Below, piece after piece: positions 10,460 through 21,475 of a stretch of DNA of 64,000 nucleotides. Position 1 is the stretch's first letter; each line of letters begins with the position of its first letter. Origin of the DNA: Corythucha ciliata (lineage: Eukaryota; Arthropoda; Insecta; Hemiptera; Tingidae); NCBI GenBank assembly GCA_038030265.1, contig CM075940.1, positions 5,704,001 to 5,768,000 of the forward strand, given 5' to 3'. Made by a program: the position numbers and the translations under genes. The notes below the pieces were generated by a model. It was not told the DNA's origin and searched no databases. It worked only from the letters and a program-made list of their open reading frames with translations.

Positions 10460-12160
10460 CCAAGACACTGCTGACCGTAATTTATCGAGTCATTTTTTTC
10501 TTAGCGTCTAACGCCACATTTTATAAGGCCACATTTTATAGTCAGACCAATGTCGGTGCGACATTTTTAGTTTTATGCTTAAATGGACAGTCGAAGGGGG
10601 CGGGTTTTTCAGTTTCCAAGCGACTTTATCAGTTTCTTGACAAAAACTGACAGTATCTCCACGAAAAATGGTCATGTTTGCTAGGAAAAAATTGTTAACG
10701 GGTGAAATTTCAAGTTTTTTTTTTTTGTTTTAAAAGGGCAAAATGTTCAGTTTTAATGATGATTAGCCAGTTTGAATGGGTAAATTGGCGATTTCCGAAC
10801 GTAGCTGGTTTCAAGGAAACGTCAAGATCAAAGACGAGTTGAAGAAAGGTGGGCAGCGGCCCACTCTTGCCCTTGTCCTTCAGGGCGGATGGTTATGGGC
10901 AATTCCTATACTCCATTCGGGGGACCCATCGCAACTTTAGCAGTCCATATTCCAGGTAATTATTCATTCGTCAAAATGGCATTGGAGGTGGTTGCAAATG
11001 ACATAATGAAGACTGATTCCAACGGTAAGGGGTTAATCGTTTGTTAAGTGGATTTAGGCTATTAGTCCTGGAAATTTCAGTTTGGTTAGTTCAAAGTGAC
11101 TGTAGTTGTGAATGGAACGGTACTCTTGGATCGTTAGAGAAGAGCTCTCTCACATTTAGAGTAAATCCCTTTTAATGTGAAACGTGGTTACTATAGTATC
11201 CTGCGAAGCCTTTTTCTACAGGGCTGCTATTACTCGTGAAAGAACTAAGTGCCATTCGGACTAGATTTCTTAAAAGATGTGACCTAGAGGAGGGTTGTTA
11301 TTGATTTAATGATTTTTCTCTGTCATAGGACATCAGAAACTTGCCATTCTCTTCTTTAAAAATATCTTCATTTTCAGTAATCTATCATTCGAAGAACTCA
11401 TTTAGTTTAGCAATAATTAGGGACAGTTCTGGGCAGAGATTTTAGTTCACTCTCAAAGGAAATTTTTGATACCTCGAACATATGCATGCAAAGTATGCTT
11501 CGATGAAAGGTGTATACGCCCAAAATGAAGTGCATACATTTTGTTAAAGCAATGCCACTGGTAATAATTTATTCTAAAAAAAAATCCATAAAATACAACA
11601 CAAGACTTAATCCTTCTACTACTTGCATTTGTGTGTAATTTCAACAGAAATTATTTAATAAATGCGCGGTCATGGGTCTGGTAAGTAATAAGCACTTCAA
11701 AACAAACGTGTTTCGTGTTACTGTCACTTCAGTTGCAAAGTTGGTCGGTCTGGAAACGTTTAAAATAGAGCTCCACTCCCCCATTTGGTGACGGAGTTGG
11801 TTCGGAATCGCATTGAACTCACTTCGCCATAGAAACTAATTTCTCCCCAAATTACTTTTGCTGGGCGAATTGGTTTCTTCTGATTGTTATCGCGGAGAGC
11901 ACGATTGTCGCGGAAGGGGTGGGTTGGCGGGGGGGGCGTAGGGAGGCGGCTTGCCCACTCCTCAGTAAAAAGGGTGGTTGTATACCAGCAGTCGGCTGGC
12001 GGGCGGCGTGAATGGAGGAGAAAACATTTACTCAAAAAGGGGCAGGGGGGTGAAGAGAAAAACAGAACACACAAGCAATCCTTGAAAAAAAAAAAAAAAT
12101 CAAGTTTATGGATGACATTTTTATAAAAACAATATTTTTCACTATTTATTCTCGTCTGGC
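10460..12160. other. No recognizable gene
   Basis: A+T-rich DNA with poly-T or poly-A runs and a G-rich block near 11900-12050. Nothing with family resemblance. Open frames here lack codon structure or motifs. Confidence 0.4.
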
Positions 12161-12167
12161 ATTCAAG

Positions 12168-12344
12168 GAGAAAAAAGAGTTCTCATCGAATAAATTTCAA
12201 AATTTGTGAGGCTGGAGCGACTCAATTTCAAAGTCTGGCTCGTAACGGGTTCCAAAGGGTGCGAGACGCCCTGTACAGGCTCCGTCGTCAAAGGCACCAT
12301 CATCAACATCAGCAACACCCCGAACCAGACTCAGACTCAACTCA
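12168..12344 (+). CDS. Possible internal host exon, unknown protein
   Basis: I do not recognize this protein. A pyrimidine-biased tract ending CATTCAAG precedes 12168, and a donor GTATGT follows 12344. The frame between is open and becomes G+C-richer than its surroundings; it encodes FQSLARNGFQRVRDALYRL, then a basic RRQRHHHQHQQH stretch and an acidic PEPDSDS. The mix of an amphipathic basic helix and a His/Gln-rich linker looks more like real coding than random DNA. The last codon is split after two bases. That phase would fit the exon at 53598-53859. Alternative: chance open frame in intron. Confidence 0.35.
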
Positions 12345-14880
12345 GTATGTATGCATAGATTTACGAGGTGAAATTTGGCAGGGTAGACTCAATTTTCTGA
12401 ATTTTGCACGTGGGGGAGACTGATTTTTCACTCGCTCCTCTATCCACCACAGACGTTGAAAGGGACAGTTCAAGTGAAAATGTTGACGTTACTAATGGTT
12501 TTCGGGCCCCTAAAATTGAGTACGCTCAGTTTGATTCACACTTTTTGTTAAGGAGTATTTTCATTATAATTTCTTGAAGTTGTTTTAGCAGAATTATCGC
12601 GTAACCCTTCCCTCCACTCCCCCTATCAATAGTTTGTTTACCAAAGAACAACAAAATTGACAACAACCAGGCTTATTAAGCGTAAAAAACATTTGATTCA
12701 CGGAATCTGTTATTCTGTTTTATGTTCTTTGTTTTCCTCTCGTTCGCCTTCCGAACATTGGACTACTGTAATTCTCTTTTATCTAAATAATTCAAACGCT
12801 GTGCCGTGGATCTCGATCCCTTTGGGAGCCCTACAGAAGCTGTATTTTTTTTTGTGTTTCTTTCAAAGAATAGCTTACTATTTAGAGAGCTATACTGCAG
12901 TATATCTACTCACAGTCTGTAGAAATCCTGATATTCCTCTTGTACAGACTGTGTTTCTTACTGAGATATGAGGTTGCTGTCACGCAAACTCACTGTACAA
13001 AATCGTAGAAATAAGCCGCGTCTTTCTATAAAATAAGTCTTTCTCTGAAACCAATAAATCGGCATTTCAGTTCAATTAACGTACATCAGAGAGAGCTGGC
13101 AGTGCCAACGATCCACGCGTCTCTCTCGTTGTGATTTACTCGGAACCGCGTTTATTAGCCACAAGCGCTCTGTCCCAATTCACAATAAATGGTCACGGTT
13201 CATTCTGGATTCAAACTGAGAGATATCTCTGGGCGGAGTGGTTTGTGCGTTAAAGCTCCAATTAATATTTTAATTACTGGCCTAGAAACCTAGTTCGTAT
13301 AGCTCTTTTATCTTATATCAATATTATTAGTGGGTATGATGCCCCCCCCCCCTACTCTCACTTGAAGCCCATCATACATAATTCCTTGAATTTTTCACCT
13401 TAAATTTTCCGACGATTTGAATAAATAAACGAAGCAAAAAATCATTCGCAGGCGAATTTCAAGTACTCTCGATCGATGGCCCCATTCTCTTTACTTTCGA
13501 CGCCATGCTACACCGGCCCTTTCCTTAGATGCTACGAGAATATTTCAACTGATCAGATTTATTTATTCTTAAATGAGATTGTGTAGAAAGAGGACAAAAT
13601 TATCTCGTAAAGCGATGCAAATCTTTTTACGTCTTCCATCTCATTTTTTTTTTCCTCTGCTCGCCTTTCAGTCTAAATCCTGAAAGGGCTTTTATGTGGG
13701 TTGTGAGGAATGCTGCGATAAGGCCCTCAACCTCTTCATTTAATTACCTACACTTTCCAAGAGAAAAATATCTTATCGAATTAATTGTGTCGCCTTTTTC
13801 AGTAATGAAGTCATTTTTTCTCCGGGAGTTCTAATTCATTTTATTGAAGAAAATCCCTGTAAAAGGGACAATGGAAAATCCTGTGTGACAGTTGCAATCT
13901 AGCGGCTGATTGTTTGTTGGTCAAAGACATGAAGTGGGGTTTTGTTGATATAACGAAGTGTGAAGACAGCGTCAGAATGTATGCAAACTATTCTTATTTC
14001 AATGAGTGCTCATATTGCTACACAGGTGGACGTCACGTCTGTGCACTGGACTACTTTAATCTCAAGACGTATCCTTAATTGGAACATCTTCCAATCATTT
14101 TCATTTTATGACGTAGGCTCAGAATAGTCAGTACTAGACGCCAAACAAAAGTAAAAGACCTCGTTGGTTCTTATGTAAATTTTTTCCCCTTAAAAACTAG
14201 CAATTTTTCTCCGCCTCCATTCACCGAGAAAAAAACGTCTTGATGCCATTGAAGTGATGACACTTCTGACCACCTTCAACAATCCTTTTACAAAGAAGTC
14301 GGTAAAAAAGAAAGTACTTACTTCTTAAAGTGGGTGAAAACCCTCTTGGAATAATTGCCCGGTTTTAAAACTACAAAAAAGAACAGACAATTCTCTACCC
14401 TCTCGGCGTCATAACAAAATTTAACAGTGCTGAAAAATACCTATGCACTTGGATAGCCTTATAAGAAGTATATAGAAATGGCTGTGCGTGTTGCACTAGA
14501 ATGCGTTTCGTGGTTAAAGCTGGAATTTTATTGAGTGACCTTGGCCAGCAGAGTTGACAAAAAGGCAACAAAAAAAGAGCGAGTTAATTTAGCATGAACG
14601 TGCAAACCAAAACGGTCTATAATAGCAAAACCAGGAGGGACGTCGCACTTTATCGATTGCTGTTTTCACGACCAGATTTCACTGAGAGGGAATTACAGTT
14701 AAGTTGACTAAAAATGTATCCTGTTTCGATTCCAATTTTGTTTCGTGAATTATTCATGGGCTTACAGGTCAGAGCAAACGGGAAGAAGGGAAAAAGTGTA
14801 AGTGAAAAAAGCAACGCTTCAATAAACATGCGTTCATGCAGTAAAATTGCATGTCACTTTTTATTAAAGTGTCGAAAATA
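12345..14880. other. No recognizable gene
   Basis: A+T-rich intron-like or intergenic DNA. Short open frames only, a ten-C run near 13344, no repeat ends recognized. Confidence 0.4.
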
Positions 14881-14889
14881 TTCAGGTGC

Positions 14890-15375
14890 CGTTTCGCCTT
14901 GACTATTCAAAATTCGGTTTCGCATCTCGAACGCCTTCGAGCATTCTCCCGAGGGCATTGCCGGAGCGGAACGGTGATTCCCACGGGCCCTTCAATTTCG
15001 CTCACAGTTTCAGCACTCCACACTCTTTGTGCCTTTTGCGTATAGAGAGTCTTTATCGGCCTTAGACTCAAATAGCCTCCGGTCTTCTCCTGTGCTATGC
15101 CCTCCTGATCCTTCACGATTTGGGTTCAACGGAGTCATGGGAACCAGAGCGGAAAAAAGACCGTGCGGTATTGTAGGTGCGGCGCTACTTGGTGAAACGA
15201 AGCAATATTTCTCCGAGTCACCGTATCTTGATGCTGCTCTTTCAGAACCTGAGACTGCGGTCTGATGGCTCTCAACTCTATGCCCCAGGAGCTATCCGCT
15301 CATCACACAGAGAGAAGGACGACCTCAGCATAGAGCTTTGGTCCTCCGCATGCTCAACCCCTACTGCATCTGGGC
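14890..15375 (-). other. G+C-rich 3' region of the LOA/I-type LINE
   Basis: This stretch is clearly G+C-richer than flanking DNA, and a hAT target duplication ties it to the LINE downstream. A - strand open frame (14907-15116) has no motif I recognize. An AATAAA on the - strand lies near 14864. Assignment as LINE 3' region is inference. Confidence 0.4.
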
Positions 15376-16762
15376 CAGGGTAGACGACCGCCTGGGGGCC
15401 CCCGGCTTGGAATTAAAATAATCGTTCTGGAGTTACACCCGGCTTTCTTTTTACAATTTTGAGGCACTTCTGTTAAAACGATTAAATTGGTGTTCAGAAA
15501 TGCCCAAGCCCAGAAAATAATTTTTAATGGAGAGAAAATCCGGGAAATTGGGGTTTTACAGAGCTAAAATCCGAATTTTATTTATTTATTTTTTTTCAAG
15601 AATTAAAAAAATGGGTCTTGAAAGATCCAAACATGCAAATTTGAAATTTGCGTATTTTAGCCAAACACCCGAAATTTCCACTTGAAATAGCCGAATCCAT
15701 GAAGTTGGTTGCTAAAGTGGACCAAACCCGAGACATGATTTTAACATAAGAGATATCTGCCTATTTTTGAATATTGTCCATTTTACTGACAAATAATCTG
15801 TTTTAGGGGCTTTTCGTACCTTGTTGTAGGTTGTAGGTGTCTTGGGGTTGTGACTTTTTTATAATGATAATGAAGGCAAAGAAAAGAAAGATGTTCTCTC
15901 TCTTGTTTTATTTGAACTATCGTGACCGCAGTTTCGGCAATGCCATTATTCTCAAACGAGTCAACGAATAAAACACAACCGGTGTTGATACTTTCACGGC
16001 ACGAATCCGTTATTTTAGTCAATTGCCGGGAACGAACTGCGAGTTCAGCCATTTTCAAGTCACGAATCGTCAGTTTAGCTATTTTTAGGGCGTACAGAGT
16101 CAGTATTGCAATTTATAGGGCGCGAAACCTAGGCGTGAATGCTCAGTTTTGGCCATTCTTGGCGCGCTTTTGCTAATTTCAGGGCAGGAATCATCTTTAT
16201 AGGCATTTTCATGGCGCGATTCGACAGTTTTTGGCCATTTTTTAGAGTACGTGGAGCCAATTTAGCTGCTTTTAGGACGCCAAGTATCCAGGAAGCCAAG
16301 GCCACTTTTGGTGCGCGAATGATCGATTTAGCCATTTTTAGGGCGAGAATCATGAACTTTTCAGGTATTTTCATTAGGACCTAATCGTACATCTAGCAAT
16401 TAATAGGGCACGAGAAGTCAATTTGGCTATTTTTAGAGCGGAAATCGCTAGTTTCGCTATCTTTAGGTCGTAAATAGTAAATTTAGTCATTTTTAAGGCG
16501 CGAAAATCGTCAGTTTTGGCCATTTTTTGGTGCAACCCGGTTTTTTTGTGGGAATACCTTGTTAAGCTATTTGAATGACGCGAGTGGCTATCAAGCCAGT
16601 TTTAGTAGAGCAAAACATACAATTCTGAAGCCCCTCCCTTTTAAGCCAAACCTGAATCCGCGTCTGTGTTTAAGTATACATTTGCAATATCCACTGGCTG
16701 TTAAGGGCCCCCCGATAGTTCTCACCTAGGGGTCCCGCGAGGGCTAGATAGAAACAGCCCTG
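15376..16762. mobile_element. Non-autonomous hAT element with internal array
   Basis: The left end is CAGGGTAGACGACCGCC with GGGGGCCCCC following; the inverse of the right end is CAGGGCTGTTTCTATC with a GGGGGGCCC subterminal block. It is flanked by ATCTGGGC (15368-15375) and ATCTGGGA (16763-16770), an 8-bp duplication with one mismatch. No transposase is seen. The interior from about 16040 to 16620 is a degenerate ~30-bp array. It interrupts the 3' part of the LOA/I-type LINE. Confidence 0.8.
16040..16620. repeat. Degenerate GCCATTTTTAGGGCGCGAAT array
   Basis: The unit is approximately GCCATTTTTAGGGCGCGAAT followed by CGTCAGTTTA, about 30-33 bp, repeated some fifteen times with many substitutions. 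The array at 23870-24720 carries the same unit in inverse orientation. Both strands hold spurious open frames because the units share a reading-frame-like period. Confidence 0.8.
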
Positions 16763-16936
16763 ATCTGGGAAGCTGTCCACTCGTTTTCCTCCTGGGTTTC
16801 CTCACCGGAAACAGGCCCTCTCGCTCTTGAAGGAAGATACCGCTGGTCCAGCTGCTAGTGTGAGCATGTGCGTAGGCGATTCTGGCTGATTATGAAGCCA
16901 TTTTCGCTGATCTGGCTCATTAACGAAGAATTCCGC

Positions 16937-17102
16937 TCACACTAAAAACTCATTTTCATTCTCCTGTAGCCCACATCCCTCACAAGTTGGGTCCGCTATC
17001 AGTCTCATCGTGTGCAAGTGTTTCCGCACCGCGAAGTGACCTGTGTACACTCCTACTATCGTTCTGGCTTGTATCCTTCCCAATCCCAACCATTTTTTTT
17101 TC

Positions 17103-17137
<35 letters not shown>

Positions 17138-17330
17138 TTGCCTGTCTACAATGGGCCTCTGCCGTCCAAACAACCTGGACCTCCCTCCTTGCCCATTTTC
17201 GAATTTCACCCGTTCCTATATCCCTAGCCACGCCTACTGTAGGCTCACGGCCTATATACTCTGTCATGGCCTCTCGCCTGGCTAACTCATCCGCCCTCTC
17301 GTTCCCTGGGATGCCAGCATGCCCTGGCAC
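16937..17330 (-). pseudogene. LINE RNase H C-terminus and Cys-rich tail
   Basis: The frame from 17330 begins with PGHAGIPGNERADELAR, the last RNase H block (H...GN..AD..A). After a KKERKKER run encoded by the (TTTC)n microsatellite, another frame (to 16937) continues with RTIVGVYTGHFAVRKHL and DPTCEGCGLQENENEFLV, the conserved post-RNase H tail (C..CG..E....L). The change of frame across the microsatellite suggests that its expansion broke the protein. Confidence 0.8.
17100..17140. repeat. (TTTC)n microsatellite
   Basis: About nine to ten copies of TTTC on the + strand, inside the LINE coding region. It adds a Lys/Glu/Arg-rich run absent from related proteins. Confidence 0.9.
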
Positions 17331-17382
17331 TCACCCTAACATAACTGCGTTGCCTGTGTCCAGCAGAGCCGATACACGCGAT

Positions 17383-17600
17383 CTACAATCCGCCACCAGC
17401 CGTGATTTGACCACTGGCCTCGAAATGGCCCCCAGGGCGGCGCGGCTGTCCGAGTATATCGTCACTCGCTGGTTCGAAACCCCCCCCCCCCCATTTCTGA
17501 AGTTCTATAGCACAAGCCTCAATGGCCGTAACCTCCGCCTGAAATACTGTCGCGTGATTCCCTAGCGCAATGCTCTCTGTCACCCCCAATTTTGGAATGT
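17383..17600 (-). pseudogene. LINE RNase H N-terminal part
   Basis: The - strand frame reads GVTESIALGNHATVFQAEV, then TAIEACAIEL, matching the RNase H segment G.......G....VFQAE..AI. with its catalytic Glu (FQAE). A run of C residues at 17480-17490 follows, giving a spurious GGGG stretch, and the continuing catalytic region (SDSRAAL-like) is seen in another frame at about 17450-17420. The enzyme would degrade the RNA strand of the cDNA hybrid; this copy is broken. Confidence 0.75.
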
Positions 17601-17657
17601 ATGTGCCAGCCCCCGCTCGCCCTTGCTCCTTCTATTCGTGAACAAACATTATTTCAT

Positions 17658-18370
17658 TTAATCCGGGTTTATATTTGATCCTCTTGGCTCACACCAGTCC
17701 CCCAAAAGTCGAATTGCCTCGCGCATTAGCTCGCAAAGCGTCGACAAGTTCTTCCCCCTAACGACTATGGCCCCGTCGTCTGCAAAAAATTGCCTAAATT
17801 GCATATAAAAGCCTTTTTCCTCCATCAACCTGATGAGCTCGTCTACTACCATTATCCACAAAAGAGGTGAGAGACAAGACCCCTGCGGGGTACCCCTCCA
17901 CGCTCTTCTCTCCACCGTTTCCCCTCCTAGGTCCGCCATTACCCATCTATGCCTCAGGGCATGGCTAATCCATCTGACCACCATCGGATTGACCCTAAAA
18001 GCTTTTAAAGCCTCACTATTGCAGTTAAACTTCATCTGGTTAAAAGCCCCCTCAATATCTAAAAACTTACCCATACTCCTACGTAAGGCATACTCTTTCA
18101 ATGCTATCGTATCCTCCAACATCTCCACCAACTCCTGCAGAGCGGACTCAGTGGATTTTCCAGCTATATACGCATGTTGTCTCGGGTGCAACGGTCTGAA
18201 TTTCCCTACACTCTCTCTAACGCGTCCAGTGTCTTCTCCATCAACCTCATCGACACCGAGCTCAAACTTATGGGTTGGAATTTCTCCGCCCCATCATGCT
18301 TCCCGCCACCATTAGGTATAAAGATCACTCTCACCCTCTTCCATGAAGTTGGTACCTGTCCCGTCGCCAG
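17658..18370 (-). pseudogene. LINE reverse transcriptase, palm and thumb
   Basis: Two frames cover this part. 18370 to about 18206 reads LATGQVPTSWKRVRVIFIPN, then KFQPISLSSVSMRLMEKTLD. From 18191 the other frame reads HPRQHAYIAGKSTESALQEL, LDIEGAFNQMKFN (first catalytic Asp), WRGTPQGSCLSPLLWIMVV and FFADDGAIVV (FADD catalytic pair intact). A frameshift separates them near 18200. All are standard RT blocks in the right order for an I/LOA-type element. The 5' continuation is beyond the nested LINE, at 20072 onward. Confidence 0.9.
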
Positions 18371-18374
18371 AGAT
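18371..18374. repeat. Short target duplication AGAT, left (nested LINE)
   Basis: AGAT here is also found at 20072-20075. Rejoining at this point restores the outer RT frame across an Arg-Ser-Leu stretch. Part of the match may be overlap with the AAT tail. Confidence 0.5.
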
Positions 18375-20071
18375 AATAATAATAATAATAATAATAATAA
18401 TTTATTTCTCCCGTTGGTCGTTATTCGACAAGAGGTCCTCGTATCGTACAACAATTTAAAATGGCGAGGCAAAAAAGTCCTCTATTCTGTACAAATTCAT
18501 CTCCGTCAACTTAGTTTTGACAACCTTGCGGAATCTCTTAAGTTGGAGTTCTTTTACATTCATGGGCAGATGGTTATACAATTCAAAGGGAAGATACAAA
18601 TAACTGTCCCTTGTCTTACCCAAACGATAAAATGGCAATGCTACTTTATTTTGGTCTCGCAAATTAAGGCCAGTTTTCGCGCCCACCGATTCCATGTGAG
18701 GAGCCCTTGAGTGGGCGAAGCAAAGACTTTCCAACACATACAAGGAAGGGAATGTGAGTATAGCCAGAGACCCGAATAAGAGGGTACAATGATGTGAGGG
18801 ACCGACACCGGCAACAATTCTTAAAGCCTTCTTTTGAAGTACGAACACCTCCTTCGCGTTACTGGAATTACCCCAAAGGAGGATTCCATATAGTAGCAGC
18901 GAATGAAATAGGCCGTAATATACCGTCAACAGACATTTTTGTGAGACAAGGTTCCTCAACTTTCTTAAAGCGAATAGGACACGACTTAGCCGCTTACAGA
19001 GCTGCTCAACATGAGCGTTCCAATCTAATTTCTTGTCTAACCAGATTCCCAAAAACTTTACCGGCTCATTATATAAATCTGGAAGTTCTCTCAGCCCAAA
19101 CAATAGAAAGTTAGTTTTAGCGTTATTTTAATTAACCATAAACTGTTACACAAAAGCCAACCCTCGACCTTATTCATCTCCTCTGACAGACTCGACAAGA
19201 GACAAGAAATGTCCGGACCTCGAAGCCCAACGGTCGTATCGTCGGCGAACAGTGTAACTGCCGCCCGCGTGAAGGACGGCAGGTCGTTTATCATTGTAAG
19301 AAACAACAGGGGCCCTAATTTCGTTCCCTGTCCGACACCTTCCTTAGCATCTACAACATTGGACCACTTATTGTTAAAAAAAACACGTTGTTTCCTATTT
19401 GCTAGAAAGTCGGTTATAATATCAAGGGCTTTGCCACATACGCCGTACATTTCAAGCTTATTAATTAATTTCGCGTGACAAATGCTGTCGAAAACTCGAG
19501 ATAAGTCGCAGAATGAAGCTGCATAGTACATTTTCTCCTCAAAGGCTGAGTATACATTTTCCACGAAAGGCATGACAGCCTGAGCCGTGTTTCTTCCTTT
19601 TCTAAAACCGTATTGGTTCTCAAACAACCTGCCGTCCTCCACCAGAAAAGAGTACAGTTGTGGGTACAAGACCCCCTCTAATACCTTAGAAAAAACCGAA
19701 CAAATTGAAATTGGTCTCTAGTTGTTACAATCATTCAGTGCCCCCTTGCCTTTGTAAATAGGCACAATTTTCGCAATCTTAAGTACCGACGGGAAAACAC
19801 CCTCAGCGATACTAACATTAACTGAATGGGTCAAAGGCTTTACAATTACTGGGCCGAGTGATCTTAAGAGTGTGGTATTTAACTCATTGACGTCAGTGGC
19901 CGATGATGAAGGCAGGCCACAGATTATTCGCATACATTCAGCCTCGTCCACGCCATTAAAGCTATCTAAGACTCGATTCCCCTCCAATTTCTTGAGCTGA
20001 AATGCGTCCGTACTGAGTTTCCTCACATCCACCTCGTTTCTAATCTTACTTGATACGTTTTCTGACGTACG
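18375..20071 (-). mobile_element. CR1/L2-like LINE, 5'-truncated, (TTA)n tail
   Basis: A second non-LTR element inserted in the RT of the LOA/I-type LINE, same strand. It ends in a (TTA)n-type tail, read on the + strand as AAT repeats at 18375-18400. Its 5' end at 20071 lies within the region before the RT, so it lost its endonuclease by 5' truncation. The two outer LINE halves meet in frame when it is removed. Confidence 0.85.
18456..20071 (-). pseudogene. Reverse transcriptase of nested CR1/L2-like LINE
   Basis: The frame ending at 19718 has LTHSVNVSIAEGVFPSVLKI and AKIVPIYKGK, the RT N-terminal block. From 19669 another frame continues NQYGFRKGRNTAQAVMPFV, FCDLSRVFDSICHAKLINKL (first catalytic Asp), GVGQGTKLGPLLFLTMINDL and TLFADDTTVGL (intact FADD). 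From 19103 a third frame supplies KFLGIWLDKKLDWNAHVEQL and the thumb, with VLQKKALRIVAG and a C-terminal helix-rich tail ending FASPF at 18456. Two frameshifts or stops separate these parts. The LQKKALRI pattern and the tail type place it in the CR1/L2/Daphne group by resemblance. Confidence 0.88.
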
Positions 20072-20272
20072 AGATCTGACGAGAAGTCTTCTGAGTCTTT
20101 CCTGCGTCTGTCCTTCCGCTTTCGGTAGCATGCAGGGGTAGACACTGTCGCTGCCCGGTGCTTTGTACTGCCCCATGGTTCTTAGGGCCCAATTGAAGCG
20201 CTCCCCGTTAGTGATTTTATCGCTAACCATCATCGTCTCTACGTCTTCCGTTCTGTGCTGGCAAGGCACCAA
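20072..20272 (-). pseudogene. LOA/I-type LINE RT, N-terminal block
   Basis: The - strand frame reads YKAPGSDSVYPCMLPKAEG, the R1/LOA/I-type block (.KAPG.D.I.P..L..), then QTQERLRRLL before the nested element begins at 20071. The fused open frame 19718-20272 is a chimera of the outer and nested elements, not one protein. Confidence 0.85.
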
Positions 20273-20760
20273 AGCCTCCTCTTCGCAGCTTGGAAAATGT
20301 ACTCTTAAGTTGCACCTCTAAAATGTCTTTATTTTCTACTGCTACTACACCTGATGGGTCCACAATAGTCCCTAAACGTTGCCTTCTGTCGTCTTTATTG
20401 ATACGGCTCAATCTCGCCGTATCCCTCGTGCTTCCACCTCTTCGCAGAGTGTCCTCCAAGAATCTCTCTTCGCCGCTCGTATTGCTCCTTTATAGTCATT
20501 CCGCGTGTGGTGATACGCTTCCCATTCTATCTCACCGCCGATCCTCCAGGCATGACTTAGCGCCGAGTTCATTCTCCGATTTTCTCCCTTTAATTAGGCA
20601 TTCCACCAGACGCTAGACGGCTCCTGTCCTCTTCACCCTTCTTTCGGGACAGGACACCTGAAAAGCTGAAGTTATAACCTCTCTAATTTCTTTCCCATCT
20701 TCATCCAAGTTATTTTTGGATACTACCTCCATTTTGTCTCTAACCATCACCGAGAACTTC
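20273..20760 (-). pseudogene. LINE linker between endonuclease and RT
   Basis: A frame at 20223-20459 has DTARLSRINKDDRRQRLGTI followed by VDPSGVVAVENKDILEVQL, the conserved linker with a DG/D.SG....NK......F pattern. The remainder, up to the endonuclease C-terminus, is broken into short frames. Confidence 0.7.
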
Positions 20761-21475
20761 TACCAATCCGTTCTTCTCGGGTTGCTTGCCGGCGCCTTCC
20801 TCACTTCCTTGATACCTAAACTAAACATAATAGGTCGGTGATCAGGTGTAATTATTCTGTCACATGCCCTCCAATTAGAAACCCATCTACCAGTCGGCCC
20901 CAGGCTCAGATTTACGTCAAGCACCTCCTTTCTGTTAAGCACAACAAAAGTTGGCTCCCACCCTACCTCTATAAACACTCCAGTCTTACCAATCCTTCAA
21001 GGAAGTCTTCACCAGGCCGATTAATACTTGAAGAGCCCCACGCCTCATGGTGGGCATTAACGTCCGCCCCGGCCACAGGCATAGGCCCGTTGTGGCTACA
21101 GTGATCTCTCAGGCGATCTAAACAGCCTGGGACGATGTCGCTATCTGTCGCACGGCACCAGGATGCCACGACAACTTTTTTCACTCCGGCTCCGAGTATT
21201 TCTCCCTGAATGGCCACCGCTACAAAATCCTCCGTTTTAAACGCCCGCAGCGGCACTGGTTGAAGATCTGCCGCTACAACGATGCACGCTCTGGGCACCC
21301 TCTCTACATCTGCATAAAAAGACTCATAATTTCTGCTACTCCAACCTCTAACCTTTGATTTATATACATACGGTTCCTGAAACAATCCTACCTCAAAATC
21401 CCCTTTCCCCATCAAGACGGCCAAGTCTGCCACTGCCGTCTTACTGGGCTGGAGATTTGCCTGCAGAACCCTCAT
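20760..21475 (-). pseudogene. LOA/I-type LINE APE endonuclease
   Basis: The frame from 21475 begins MRVLQANLQPSKTAVADL, the start typical of R1/LOA/I endonucleases. Then FQEPYV (catalytic Glu), VVVASWCRA and GADVNAHHEAWGS (the D.N.HH..WG motif) follow. It ends at 20969 with a shift into the 20978-20760 frame, which carries GRWVSNWRACDRIITPDHRP with the final catalytic DH. All catalytic motifs survive but the frame is broken once. The domain nicks target DNA to prime reverse transcription. Confidence 0.88.

Noticed and set aside
12657..12971. 104-residue open frame with hydrophobic segments as a membrane protein
   Set aside because: Composition follows the T-rich DNA; no start context or motif supports it.
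16129..16384. Paired open frames on both strands around 16130-16380
   Set aside because: They lie in the degenerate tandem array and arise from the repeat period, not from coding.
17833..18315. 160-residue + strand open frame
   Set aside because: It is the antisense shadow of the LINE reverse transcriptase.
19718..20272. A single 184-residue protein
   Set aside because: Its first third belongs to the LOA/I-type RT and the rest to the nested CR1/L2-like RT; the frame happens to run through the junction.
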